From positions 2,604,001 to 2,668,000 of the forward strand of contig BRON01000002.1 in NCBI GenBank assembly GCA_024345305.1: a DNA stretch of 64,000 nucleotides, in the 5' to 3' direction. Positions 41,763-54,600 of the stretch are shown piece by piece. This DNA is from Mrakia gelida (lineage: Eukaryota > Basidiomycota > Tremellomycetes > Cystofilobasidiales > Mrakiaceae). Both the position numbers and the translations under genes were made by a program. Below the pieces are notes generated by a model, which had not been told where the DNA came from, ran no database searches, and saw only the letters and a list, made by a program, of their open reading frames with translations. Each line of letters opens with the position of its first letter. Within the stretch, counting starts at the first letter, position 1.

Positions 41763-44700
41763 ATGGGAATCACCCGAGCTTGTCTCCTGCCTTGTCGTCG
41801 CCCAAGAGCGTCTTCGATATCCACGAGGTCCTACTTCGTTTCGGCTCCTCGTCCGCTCGTCCTCTCCCTCCCATCTGCCTCCCCCTCCTCCCCAGCTTCC
41901 TTCAACCTCACAACCTCCTCCTCTTATCCAAAAAGATCCCAATCTACAACACCTTACACTCGCCCTCCTTCCGAGTCCAATCCTCTTCGCCCGGTGTGGT
42001 CCATCGAACCGTCAAAGCCAACGGAGTCGAAAGACGTCCCCGAGCTCAAGTCTGCTCCTTTGAAGGAGGTCGACCTCGGATCATTAACCACCAAGGAACC
42101 TTCGTCGCCGTCGCCCGAGACTGAAGATTCCGAACCCCCAGAACCCGAGCTCACAACGCCCTCTCCTCCAGCCTCCAGATCCCACCTCAAGGCCCCTCCC
42201 TTCCTCCCGCCGATACCAACTTTCCTCTCCTCCTCCCCAGACACCCTCGCCGCCCCCTCGGATCCCTCGTCGCTATCCTCCTCCTACGCTCCTCCAGAAG
42301 ACAGCCAAGAGGAGCCCTATTCGTACTCCTCCTCGTCGCAACCCTACCACTACATCCCAACCTCCCTCTTCGGAAAGGATCCCGCCTACCAATCCCTCGA
42401 CGCCCACCTCCTCACTCCCACCGTCCACCCAGATCTCTTCGCCTCCCAGGAATCTCTCGATCGATCCGACAAGATCTGGGAAGTCTACGGAACCGTCGTC
42501 AACCATCGTTCCCTCCCCGCTTCGACCTGGACGGCTCTCCTCTCCAACGTCGTCCCTCCCAATCGCGTCGCGAGCAGCATGACGGGGAAGTTCAACGAGT
42601 TCGGAAGCACAGCGAAGTTCGGGTCGGCGGTGTTGACCAACTATCTGAGGAGAGGATACGAGGAGAGGTTCCATCGGATCATGCAGGACAAGGCGAAGGC
42701 TGGATTGGAACCGCTGAGGGAGGAGTTCCGGGTGATCATGGAGCATTTCGCTCCCAACGGATACGTCAAGGGAGTCGAGTCGGTCTTCGCTGCCATGGTC
42801 CTCAAAGGAATCGATCCGGAACCGAGGGACTACGAGTTGAGGCTCGAGGCGATCGTCCACTGGCTCAGGAGGTACCAGTCGCTCGAGGCGGAATCCCTCA
42901 TCGAAGAAGGAGTCCTCCATCCCTTCGAAACCGCTCTCTCGTCGGTCCCAGACCTCGTCGGAACCATCATGACCTCCCTCAACTCGGCGTCGTTCACTCC
43001 TACCCTCTCTCGTCAAACGGTCGACCTCGCTTGCGAACTCCTCGCTCAGACCGGCGACGCGAAGGCGTTCAACCTCCTCGTTCGATACGAGTACGGAGTC
43101 GACCTCGACGTTCCAGACGCCATCCCGGAGGAGTTCCTCGCTAGGATGCAGCAAGGAGAGGACGTGCAGCGAGGGTTGGCGAATGCTGGGTTGATGTCGG
43201 CGTTGAAGCTCTGGGAGAAGGAGGGGAACTTCTACAAGATGCTGTCGATGTTTGAGGTCTTCGCCTACCCTCTCTCGATGCCCCCAGGGACGCCGAAGGG
43301 ACTGGACAGGAAGCCGAGCTGGAGGAGCGAATCCGCCTTCGTAGTAAACGGGAAGTCGTACGCTCCTCCCTTGCCGCCAACAACAGCCGTCAGGATGATG
43401 AGTCTCGCGAAGGTCCCCGTCGTCGCGTCGACCTCCTCGTCGGATCCTCAGCCCAACCTCGTTGACTCGGAACCCACTCCTTCTACCCACTCCTCCTCCG
43501 ACCCCACACCGTCCTCATCTTCATCCTCGGATCCTTCTCCTCTCGCTCCCTCTCCCTCTCCGACCTCCTACACCTTCCAACCTCGCACTCCCTCCCTCTC
43601 CTTCCTCGAAGCCAGTCAAGGAAACGTCAGTCATCAAACCTTCACGCAACTCCTCCAAGGTCCCTGCTCCTCCTCCGGTCCTCTCAACAAAGGCGACCTC
43701 TTCCTCTCCAAACACATCCTCACTCGCGCTCTCGCCCACCACTACACCGCTCGTCAGCATCGAGTCGGCAAGCTCCTCCACGTCCTCTCCCTCGCTCCCG
43801 AAGATCGAAAAGGCAGGAACGCCGCTCGCTTAGGGTTGGACGGGGAGGATCTCGCTCTCGCTCAGATCGACTGGTTCGTGCTGCTGTCGAAGTGCTGCTC
43901 CAGGAATCCTGGGAGGGAGGCGTTCGAGGCGGCGAGGTGGGCGGAGAAAGAGATGAACGCTCTGCGAGGAGCTTGGGAGATGGATCTCGAGGTGACCAAG
44001 AGGGTCAGGGATATCTTCGAGGAGGACGATCACTTCGAGGAGGAGGAGAGGAAGATGGGTTTGGACGGAGACGATCCGACGAGAAGTCGTGAGTTTTCCC
44101 TTTACGCTCTCTCGCTCTCGTTCTCGACGCGTTTTCTGACTTTCGCCCCGCGTCCTTCGTCCTTTCCTCATCCTACCAGCCCCACCCAACACCATCTCCA
44201 GCTACTCAACTTTCAAAGGACCCTCCCTCGACGCTCAGCTCGACTCCATCTTGGCCCAAATCGAACTCTACAAGCAACCGGCCACGAGGATGCTCGGCTA
44301 CCGTCTCTCCGCTCTCGCCTGGAAGGACACTCGCTTCCTCACCACCCTTCTCAAACAAGGCCGTCCTCACGTCTACCAGTTCCCCGACGGGACCACCATC
44401 GGAGGTCGGCTCCAGGAGTACTCCATCGTCCTCGCCGAACGTCTCCCCGCCGCTCTCGAACCTCGTTCGTCTCGTCGTCAACCCTCCTCCTCAGGAAGCA
44501 ACAAGGAGGTCGTCACTATCGGAGCTGGAGGAGCTCGAGGAGAAGAGGACTTCGAAGCTCTTTTCGCTGAGGAGGTTCGAATGGAGGAGCGGATGCGAGC
44601 TTCGCTCGACGGGGAGTTGAGTGCGGGAGGAGTGTCGAAGATGGGTTGGAACTGGGGGTTGGACAAGGGTGGGAAGATCAAGGTTCTCGAAGGAGAGGAT

Positions 44701-44994
44701 CTCGATCCGGTCCATCCGTCGCCGTTCAGGAGGCATCAGATGAAGAGGGTGTCCAAGTTTGGGAGGTACCCTACCGTTGAAGGAGCGAACGACCCGTCGA
44801 CTGCTTGGTCTTCTTCGTCGTCGGCGTTGAGGACGGAGGAGGAGAGGATGATGCAGCCTGGTGGGAAGGGGAAGGTGGAGGAACTGCCGGAGGAGTTGAA
44901 GGAGGTGGTGGAGGGATGGGAGAGGAGGAAGGGAGAGGTCGAGAGGAGGTACGGAGGGGAGTTGGAGGAGGTTGCGAAGGGAGTTTGGGCTTGA
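41763..44994 (+). CDS. Putative mitochondrial pentatricopeptide-repeat-like protein
   Basis: Two exons, 41763-44088 and 44180-44994; 1046 residues. The N-terminus is Arg/Ser-rich and lacks acidic residues (RACLLPCRRPRASS), typical of a mitochondrial presequence. The middle has helical hairpins with PPR-like periodicity, for example AGLEPLREEFRVIMEHFAPN followed by VKGVESVFAAMVLKGIDPEP, about 35 residues per unit. Low-complexity Ser/Pro linkers interrupt the fold near 43440-43560. The C-terminal part (SILAQIELYKQPATRMLGYR, WNWGLDKGGKIKVLEGEDLD) is conserved-looking but unknown to me. PPR proteins of this kind act in mitochondrial RNA processing or translation; which one this is cannot be said. 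The intron acceptor was chosen by phase. Confidence 0.6.
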
Positions 44995-45782
44995 TCTCGT
45001 TTTGGTCTCTAGCATTTTCGGTTTCGTGTAGAGGAGGGAGAGTGCATAGGTTTCGTTGTTCTCTGCGTTTTATTTGCATCAGTTCCGTCGTTGAGTCTTC
45101 GAGTTTGGCGAGCACAAAAGAGAGGGAGACGGAAGAACGAAAGACGCGACGACGTCTCTCGTTCGAGCGACGCGTCCTTGGTTCCCTCTGTTTGCTCTCG
45201 AGCTCTTTCACACTACTCATATAACATCCCCTACAAATCCTGCCTATTCCCATCGAATAAACCTGGCTCCCAGACTTCTTCCGAGCGTACTTGACGTCCA
45301 ACCCTTCACTCCTTTCAAGCAGACGCCCGAACAGTTCAGCGGACTAACACGCGAGCTTGTGTGGCCGATGCTGTAAAGTCTGAGGTTCAGATTCAGTAGC
45401 GGATTCTCTTAAGTCCCATCCTTTCCTTCTGACGAGAAGAGAGGCGGTCGAGGCAGGGGATCACCGACTGAATCGAACGCGACCGCTCAGTCTTCACGAC
45501 GGTGAGACTGGTTCGAGTCCTTTCTTTTTGTTGCGCTGATGAGGTGGAAAGGGGTACTTCGAAGTGGTGGCCAAAGGGAGATGGCGGGAAAAGGGGGAAG
45601 GAGGCAAGCTCGTTCGGTCAAGATCGAAATCGAGACGCGTCGTTCGTTTACTTCGTTCACGCCCCTCCTCTTTCGGTCGAGCGTCGAGACGGTTTGCGGA
45701 GGCAAGCGCTGAGTCGCGTCGCGTCGCGTCGTTCCGTTCGTCGAGACAGCAAAAGCGAACACTCATCGATCCGTCGACCTTC
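44995..45782. other. Convergent intergenic region with hairpin and short tandem repeat
   Basis: 788 bp between the PPR-like gene and the minus-strand F-box-like gene. A hairpin CAGTCTTCAC-GACG-GTGAGACTG sits at 45488-45510, and GTCGC is repeated in tandem at about 45714-45731. No tRNA or coding exon could be supported. Confidence 0.5.
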
Positions 45783-46841
45783 CTACTCCTCGAGGATCCT
45801 TCTCTCCTTCCCATCCTCGCGAACAAACACCATCTTCGGCAGCAACCTCGTCTCCACCTCGTTCAACCCCCCCGCCCTCCTCCTCGTCGCGTCGTCCCTA
45901 AACTTCTGCTCAATCTCCTTCGCACGTCCTCCCCCGATTCTGAACTCGATGCGCTCCACGTTCGGTAGAAACCCCTCTCCTTCCCTCTCGCTCTCGGACT
46001 CTCCACCTCCGTGCGGCCATTCCTCGTACTCCGCCAGCGGCTCGGTGAAAAGCGCGAAGGCCTTCTCTGCCCCTCCTGTGAAGCTTGGTTCGGCCTCGAA
46101 GACGAGGACCTTGAACGACCAGTCCGAGAACGATAGCCTCCTTCGAGAGGTTTCTATGGGGTCGCACCAGAGGACGTTGCGCATGGTGAGGCGTTCGAGG
46201 TTTCTCCAGGCGAGAGGTTGAGGGTGAAGCCCGACGTGGTCGCTGAGTCGTGCGGAATAGGTACTGTCAGGGGAATTTGGAAGCCTGGGGTGATTGATGT
46301 CGTAGAAGAACATCACGTTGGTCAGGGGAAGTTGGGAGACGATCTTCGCGACTCCAGGGAAGATTTCATCGACCACGATTGTGACAGTGAGGGACGAGCA
46401 GCGGTGAAGAGCGAGCTGGGAGACGTGGAGATCTTTGGGAAGCAAAGACGCGGGAGGAGTTAGGTCTTAACCTTAGCGAGACTGTGAGAACCCAGAATCT
46501 CGCTAGGATAGGATCTAAACTCACGTTTGGGTCCCTGCGATCGCAGTTTGAGGAGCTCGTCGAGCCTGAGCTCGCGAACGAACGATCCCACCTCAACTGT
46601 CCTCCCCTTCGCCAGCACGCCTCCCACCCCGAACAGATCATTCCAACTCTCCGGTGAATCTATCGCTCCCTTGAGATCCATGACCCTGTAGAGAAGAGGG
46701 AGTCCGAGGTCGTGGAGGAGTGAGCTAGGTCCGGAGGATCGAGGTTCGGTTGAGGTCTCGAGGAGTGTCGAGGAGGAGGTGGGCGAGGATCTCGTGGAGG
46801 ACGTCCGAGGGGAGGGAGATGAGGGTTCGAGGGGAGGGCAT
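45783..46841 (-). CDS. F-box/LRR-like protein, frame uncertain at 5' end
   Basis: Two well supported coding segments, 46681-46525 and 46432-45783, are joined through a GTGAGT intron. They encode an LRR-like surface protein with LRELRLDELLKLR-type repeats and LERLTMRNVLW, about 269 residues from Met 46681. Upstream, ATG 46841 opens LISLPSDVLHEILAHLLLD, an excellent F-box start, but that frame meets TAG at about 46721 while the coding frame continues as SSLLHDLGLPLLYRVMDL. One base must be lost or gained between about 46770 and 46720, and no GT-AG intron explains it. The gene is therefore either a full F-box gene with a sequencing indel or a decaying copy. It is divergent from another F-box-like gene at 204 bp. 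Confidence 0.5.
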
Positions 46842-47045
46842 CGTGTGAGAGGAGCCGGAGGAGTGGAGAGGTGAGGTAGCCTAGAAGAGAAGGGGAAGGA
46901 AGGGGAAGGGAGAGAAGATGGACGTCGAGCTCAAACTCGCGATTTCGCCGAGCTCACCTTCTTGCCCGCGAACGGCTCCTTCCTCTTCTTCTTCTTTCGC
47001 TCCTTTCGTCTTGTTCAACTCTCCCAAGCCTCACCGAAGTCAGGC

Positions 47046-48249
47046 ATGTCTACAAACGTGAGTTGATTCTGTGAAAATCTGCGTAGCGGTCGTGAGAGAA
47101 GGTGGAGTGAGCTGACCTTCCTCCTCCTCCCTTTCTTCCCATCTCGTCAGCTCTCCCCTTCCATCCTCCCACCCACCTCCTCCCAACGCCCTCGAACTCT
47201 TCCTTGGGAGATGCTCGGCCACATATTTTCCCACTGCGATCAAGCCACTCTCCTCATCGTCTCGCTCGTCTCATTTGCGTGCTGGGAGCTCGCAGGACCG
47301 ATCCTCTACGAAAGGGTCGAGATCAGGTCCGTCGATGCCCTCATCTCGTTGCTCTTCCTCGTGAATTTTTCTCGAATATCTCCCATCGCACCTCTATTTG
47401 TCGCTGACTGAACTGGGTAGCTGACGAACGTTCTGCGCTCTCTCCCATTTGTCTTCGATCCAGGAGGACGTCCCTCCCTCTCAACGACTTCGCTCCTCCC
47501 CCTCCTCCCTTTCTCGAATCCGGAACCTCATCCTTCACCACGAGAGTCTAGGTCAACCCCGCCCGCCATCCTCGACTGGCTCGGACGAGGAGACCTACGA
47601 GAGCGATGAGAGCGATGAGAGCGATCTAGAAGTCCAGGAAGATCTGGTCTTCTCCGTCCCGCCCCATCGACTCCTCCTCTTCGCTCCCCTCCTCCCCCTC
47701 GAACACTTGATCCTCCTCGACTTCGACGAGCTCCGATTCACCCCAATCCCAATCTTCAAACTCCTAAGCCCAAGAACTTTCACCTTCCGTCGGGTTGTGG
47801 GCGGTTACGGCTTCTTCGTCTGCACGGCCCTCCCAATCTCAACTTCCTTCCTTCAAACTGGTTGGCTCGCCTTGGAACGCGTTGCCTTGGAAGGGATGGA
47901 TATATGCTTCATGGAGGATGAGGTTCGAGAGGGATCGATGGGTCTGGTCTGGGCGAGAGCTCGGGCCAGCGAGGGAGGGAGGGAGAAGAGACGATCGTTC
48001 GAACTTCGGTTCGACTTCTCAGCGATGAAGAAGAGTTTCTTGGACCGCTGGGAACTTCACCACGTTGATGGCCGTCCTCGGATCGTTGGTTTGTTGGAGA
48101 ATGGGGGAGTGACGAAGGAGCTCGTGGGGCTGGTCGATTTGAGGGTTGTGGTGAGGGTGAAGAGGGCGGATGAAGACGTCGTGAGGGAGGAGATGGCGAG
48201 AGATCTGAGGGAGTGGATGAAGCCGCTGGTGGTGGTGGAGGCGGTTTGA
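47046..48249 (+). CDS. F-box-like protein
   Basis: Exons 47046-47057, 47151-47360 and 47464-48249; 335 residues. The first exon would have only four codons (MSTN). Exon 2 encodes TLPWEMLGHIFSHCDQATLL then CWELAGPILYERVEI, the usual F-box and exit helix. The remainder has LRR-like segments (HRLLLFAPLLPLEHLILLDF) and an acidic repeat, three tandem copies of GAGAGCGAT at about 47600-47626 encoding ESDESDESD. It belongs to the large lineage-specific F-box families common in basidiomycetes; target unknown. The donor of exon 2 is GTGAAT, which is less common here. Confidence 0.6.
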
Positions 48250-48633
48250 AGGGTAGCTAATCTGGTGAGAGTACCGCTTGAGCTATGCATTCGTTTGACG
48301 AGAGAGTGAGAACCGAAGGAACCCGGAAGGACGACTCGTCGACCACCTCGACGCGCTCCTTCCCTTTCTCTTCTTCGTTTACTTTCAGGCGCGGCCGAGA
48401 TCTGGACTGCGATTTGGCGAGAGAACAGCGAGGCGATGGTACGTCGAAAGAGAAGGTATCAAAAGCGAAGAGAAGTGCGAGCTAAGCAAGGGAGAAGCTG
48501 AGAGAAACGAAAAGGCAAAGCATGTCGAAAAATCGAAGAGGGAAAAGACAAGGAGACGAGAGGTTCGTTAAGGAGGAGGCATGGGTTCGTGAATGAGGAG
48601 AGAGAGAGACGCATGGTTTCTACGATTCGTGAG
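48250..48633. other. Convergent intergenic region
   Basis: 384 bp between the plus-strand F-box-like gene and the USP48-like gene; purine-rich in its right half. No feature recognised. Confidence 0.55.
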
Positions 48634-51600
48634 CTAGGACAAGGCCTGTGAAGGGGAAAAAAGAGAAGTCAGCTCGACGCGACGCGACGCAGAAAAGAGA
48701 GACGCGGCGAGGGGAGAAGACGACGCACCGTGCTGCACATCTCGCAAGCGACCATTCCGACGGCTAGGAGGGAAAGATCGAAGAGGTTTATCAGAGGAGG
48801 TTCGGAACGCGTGAAGATCAGCGAAGAAGAAGCTCACCATTCTCGAAAGCTGCGACGAAGAAGGAACGAAACGAAACGAGGTCGAGGTCAGCCTTGCCTC
48901 CACAAGAAAGGAAGAGGGAACAGAGAACTCACTGCATGTAGGACAGACACCAGACCCTCCTCCACCAGCAGCAGCAGCGCCACCCATCGCGACGTCCTGC
49001 TGGCCGAGTCCGAGGTCCCAATCGTCCTCGACTCCCGAGACCGCCGACGCTTCCCTCGACCGTTTCCCGTTGCCGTTCCCATTCCCATTCACAGCCCTTC
49101 CACCACCACCGAGACGAGTTCCTCCGAATCCACTGTTGGCTTCCTGTCGACGTCGAGAAGCATTGAAGTCGTCGTCTCCGTCCGAGTTGTTGAGGAAGGC
49201 GTCCTCGTCTTGATCTTGTCCGTCGACTTCGATGACCTGGATGATGTCTCCTGGAAGGCAGTCGACCTCTGTTGAATTTGAGAGAGGAGGAAGATATCGT
49301 CAGTGAGGGCTCGCGAAAGAGGAGAGGAAAGGAAGCGGGCGGGGTGGAGATATGATGAACGAACGAGAGAGCAACTTTGAGTTATCGTCGAGATCGACGT
49401 CGTCGCGACGGAGAGAGAGATGAAGAACGGTCGTGTTGAGCCTGGAAGCAACCTGATAGTGAAGTGAAGGAGGAGCGAAGCGGAGGTCAGCCCCTGCAAG
49501 CTCGACCGAGCTCGAGGAACGCGAAGCTCGTCGAACGCGTCGAAGCAAGAGCGAAGAGTCTCACCTTCATCCTGGAGCACGAGAACACGAAGGCGAGGAG
49601 TTCGGATCAGTCTCTCGTCGGAACGAAGGAAGGAGGGTCAAAGGCGAGAAAGTAGACTGCAAACTCACTTGAAGTCCTTGACCGTCGAAGTCGTCGTGAT
49701 GGGAACCTTCAAGACCCGAGGCTTCTTCTCTCCGACCGACGTCCTCTGCCTCGTCGACTGCCTCGTCGGAAGAAGACTCGGTTTCTTGGAGAAGTTCGAC
49801 GAGCCAGCCTTGTTCCCGTACCCTCGGATGGGAGGCGAGTCCGATCGTTCGCTGAGCGTCTTCTTCTTGTTCTCTGGAAGTCGAGGATCGTCCTTCGCCT
49901 GGATGATGTGAGCTCGGATGAAGCCGTCGTCGAAGTCCTTCTTCCTGTGAGACGAGCGAGACGAGAAAGAGAAAGAGGGAGGAGGAAGAAAGCGGGAGAA
50001 GAAGAACGCGAGTCAGCGGCGAAAGAAGAGAGGGAGAGAAAGAAGGAGACGCGACGGGGAGAGTGCGAACCTCAATCGTCGACACTCCGTACAAGCAGCG
50101 GGATCCATGATGGCTTGACTCCCACTCGGTTGCTTCTCGTAGAACCTGAAGATGATCTTCGTCTCGCCGTAGTAGCTGTTGGTCGAGAGAAAAGGACGAG
50201 AACAAGGACATCAGTCGTCGATCTTCCTCTCCCCCTCTCCCTCTCTCTCACCCACACCTCCGTATCGACCACTCACGTAGCAGCAAGCTTGTCGAACTCC
50301 TCCTCCGTAATGGCAGCGTATCTCTTCTCCTTCCTGTCGTGCTTGTTGTTGACGTCGAAGTCGACGAGTCCGTGTTCGCAGATGTACTGTTCGTTGTTGA
50401 TCCGGTCAGGTCGAGGCTTTCCGACGGGGTTCTTGATCCACATCGACCAGGTTCGAAGGAACTCAGGATCGATCACGGCCTGTTTGAGCCCAAAGACGAG
50501 ATCGTCAGCACTTCAGAATCGAGAAGAGACGGAATCGAAAGGAAAGGAGGGAGAGGGAAACGAACGTAGTCCTCGTCCATGTTGAGCTCTTCGTGATCCA
50601 GGGAGGCTTTGAGGCTCCTGGCGAGAGTAGATAGGGAGGCCTGTGTGGTTGATTGAGTTGCAAGAAGGAAGAGAAGAGAAGCTAAGAGTTAGGCTCCGCG
50701 TCGAAGAACGCGATCGATCGAACGACACGGACCTTCTCCTCTTGAGCTCGCTTGATGTCGGGCTCCGCATCAGCCAGCTTCTGGTAGTCGGCAGCTTGGC
50801 AGATAACACAGCTCTCGTCGCTGTATCGGTAGAGGACCAAGTCAGGGAAGATGGTTTGAAGGAAGTTGTAGGCCTGCGAGAAAGAACCGAGGAGACGTGA
50901 GCCGAGTCCTCTCGACCTCGTTCTGCCAAAAGCGACAGAGCTAGACTTACTGGACCTGCAATGAGCTTTTGTGAAGGGCTCTTGGTTGCCTTCTCTCCAT
51001 GCTCGCAGATGGTATCTGAAGGGATCGAGGAAAGAAGGGAAGCGACGTGTTAGTCTCCGTCGTTCTGACTTCCCTCTCCTTCTCGCACAACTCTTCCTCT
51101 GAGACTCACCAGATCTCCAAGGCTCCTCCGTAGGCATCGGATCCCTCTCGTTCGAAGCGTTGAAGAAGCTCGGCAGCCCAGGTCCGACGAACTCGTTGAA
51201 CCATTTCTTCGAGATCTCGTAGTTCGATCGATCCGTTTCGGCGTCGCAGAGCATCTTGAGCTGGGAGATGTCCTTCGGGTGCTGGACTCGGTAGGTTCTC
51301 GCTGATGGAACAAATCAAAGAAGAAAGCGGAGTGAGCGAGAGAGGAGTGGGAGGGGAAGAAGGAAGGCCCGAGTCGAGAGGGGAGAGAGTCGGGACGAAC
51401 AGACGTAGATCTCCTTCGTACAGATTTCGCAGACCCTCTCAGAATCCACAGGAACGACAGGTTGAAACTCGCATCCCAGCTGGGACTGCATCATCTCGAA
51501 GGCGGTCTGCGAGAACGAGGCGAAAAAGGTTAGCGAGACGCGTCCTTCCCTTCTCCTCGTCTCGTTCGACCTCGAACTCACAGCACTGATCCTCTTGAAC

Positions 51601-54600
51601 GGCGTCCCCGTAGGCGTCGACGGCCTCGGATCAATGTTCCCATGAGCACAGAGCAACGAGTGGTTGAGGAACGTCTTCTCGCAAGCCTGCTTGATGGCCA
51701 ACTCCCTCACGTCCTTCGCGTCCAAAGGCTTGACTTCTTCCTCGACTTCCTCCTTCTTCTCGTCGACGACGACCATGGGGACGTCCTCCTCCTGCTTCGA
51801 TGCTTCCGGCTGATCAAGATCCTTCATGGCGACGTCCTCGAGCTCGGGTTTCCAGGATGGGTCGGAGGGAGGTGGAGGGGGAGGAGGGAGATCGCCGTTG
51901 GTGGGAGGAGGAAGAGCGCCGTTGGTCGGTTCGGTGGAGGTCGACTCGGGTGGGAGGATGGCTGCTGGGAGGGTCGGAGAATCGGTGACCTTCTTCTTGG
52001 ACTTGATGTTGAGTCCTTGGTTGGTCCATTCGACGAGAGCGGACTTTTCGACGAGGTAGGCGGGCTGCGAACGAAAACGAAGAGGCAAAACGGTCAGCGT
52101 CTCGTTCTCGCTCGACAAAAAGAAGTGAGGAACCCCAAGCTCACCTCGTCGAAGTCGGAGACCTCCCAAGTACCGAACACAGCGGTCTTCAAGGCGTGAA
52201 CCTCCTCAAAGGTTTGCTCGAGGACGGTTTGTCTGGGGAAAGAAAGTGTCGATGCGTCAGTTCAAGTCGCTCGTTCACTCCTGAAACGACGAAGGAATCC
52301 ACTTACCGGGCAGCCCACTCCTCACAGTCCAACTGATGCTTATCGTTGGTAGACTCGATAGCCTCGACGACCTCCTTCGGCGGAATCACTGAGGGGACCT
52401 TGACTTGACTCGACGACGACGACGCTGCTGTTGCTGTTGCCGACGAGGGAGATCCAAGCTGCGACGAGGAGGGCTCTCGACGAGCATAGACGAGCATGTA
52501 GGCGTCCTTCGAGGTGTGGTATCTGCAGGTCGGGAAAGGTGGTCAGTCTAAGTCGATTTGAGAGTCGCGAGAAAGGGAAGGTCGAGAAACTTAAAACTCA
52601 CGGAGGAATCTTCGCTTCGTCCTCCGACGTATCGAGATCGATCTCGGCCTTGGCCTTCTTCGCTACGGGAGTCTTGTCGTTCGAGATTGGTGGTGCTCTG
52701 AGTTGAAACCGAAGAGCGAGAAAGGAAGCGTCAGCTCGGTCGAAGAAAGAGACGCGACGGGGAGAGGGCAGCGAAATCGATACTCACGGTCTCTTCGAAC
52801 CCGCGAGCTTCGTTACTCCTGGAGCAGTCTTCTCGATCAAGATCACTTCGTCCGAAGAGATATCGCTGGATGAAGCAGCCGCAAGAACGAGGACGCACGA
52901 AAAGCCGATCAGCTCGTTCGTTCACCCTGCTCGTCTCGAGCCCAAAAGAAGGGAACGAGGCCTCACCCGGCGTCCGACCAAGGCATACCGGCCTCCTTTC
53001 CCTTCCCCTTCCCATTCGTCTTCTTCTCCTTCTCCTTGGGTTTCGGGGTCTTGTCGAAGTACGAGTCGATCGTTCCAGTCTTGGTCGAAGCATCGACCAC
53101 AGGTCGGAAGGGCTTGTCCGTTCGAGGAGGAGTGAGAGATTTGATGACCTCGACTCGTTCGTCGTCGCAGTTGTACCACTTGTCATCCCTGACATTCCAC
53201 GAGAGAAAGGGAGAGAGGGAAGCGACCGGGGTGTCAGCGGGAGAGACGAGGAGAAGTCTTGTCGCGTTCGAGTCGACGCGACGGAAGAGAAAGGGCGGAA
53301 TGGGGACTCACTCCTCCCTGTAAACCTCCGCGCAGTAATGACCTGAGTAGGCAGAGCTCCCCTTGTGCACCAGCACACCCTTCAGATCGTAGATCGTTCC
53401 CAACTCCTCCTCCTCCCTCTCCTCGCTCTCCTTCGCCTTCTTCCCCTTCCCCTTCGACTTGGGTTTGGAGAGATGCGTCGCCATGTCGATGAAGGAGGGG
53501 AACCTGATGATGGATTTGGATTTCTTTCGGGAGAGGGTTTCCGGGTCGAAGACGAAGCGGAGGAGGGAGAAGTGGATGATCTGAACAACGAAACGAAGGT
53601 CAGCTCGGAGATCGAGTCGAGAACGAGGTGTGGAGTAGAGAAACGCGACGAACAGGTGGTAGGGAGGTGAGTTCGATCTTTCGGTCAGCGTCTTGGAGGC
53701 TCTCGCAGTGGCTGCAGTTGTACCTGAAGAGGGCAAGCAGGAGGAAGGGAGCTGGAGTCAACGACGAGCAGATGAAGCAAGAGGTGGGAGAGACAAGAGA
53801 ACGAACTTGTTATCTCCACTCAGAGTCTCAGCAGCAAGCAAAGCATCGATTCGATCCTCCAGCTTGGCATTCGGCTGCAGAACAGAAGAGAAACGAGGTC
53901 AGCCTCGACCTCTCCACGAGACCAGACGCGTCTGATCTCAATTCGCCACGAGGACTCCAACTCACCGTCATGGTCAGCTCCAGCTCGAGGAACTTGCTAG
54001 GTCGTTCGCTCTTAGTCTTGCACTTCTTGCACTTGGTGACGTAGGAGAGGTCTCCCTCGAACTGTGCCAACAAGAAGGACGGAACGCGTCAGAGAGCAGG
54101 TCGACGAAAGAGCAAGTTCGTTCCGTCGCTCTCCTCGACGAGAGTGACAGAGAGATGACTGACCTGATCCTCCACTAGACTCTTGAGATCCTCGTCCTCC
54201 TGCTTGGCGAACTCGGTCGCGAGCATCGACATGAAGAGCTTCGAAAACCTGGTTCGACGCGAACGAGGAGGGAGGGAGGTGGTCAGCTCGATTTCTCTCC
54301 TCTCTTCGACGTGTTCCTGAGAAGATTGCTATAGAGTGTCCACAGTCGACCAGTACGAGAGATGGGCTGGACTCACTCCTGAGCATCCTGCTGCTGATCC
54401 TCGTTCAGCTCGAGACTCTCGACCAAGCCCTTGGGATCCCACGAGAGAAGCGCGGACTCTTGCAGACCGTAGAAGACCGTTTGGAGTTGATGAGCTGGGG
54501 AGTTCTGTATTCGGAAAGACGATCGAGAGCGAAAAGTCAGCTCCGACGCGTCGAAAGGAAGCAGAGGCCGAAGTGAGGACGCGGGAGGAGAGGAAGACGA

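Noticed and set aside
42273..43490. 405-codon open frame antisense to the PPR-like gene
   Set aside because: It lies entirely opposite a conserved-looking exon, is Arg/Glu/Gly-rich in the way antisense of this GC-rich code tends to be, and has no recognisable motif.
45488..45520. tRNA-like GGTTCGAGTCC next to a hairpin
   Set aside because: The T-loop-like phrase has no matching 5-bp T stem, no A box about 50 nt upstream and no closing acceptor stem; the hairpin alone is not enough.
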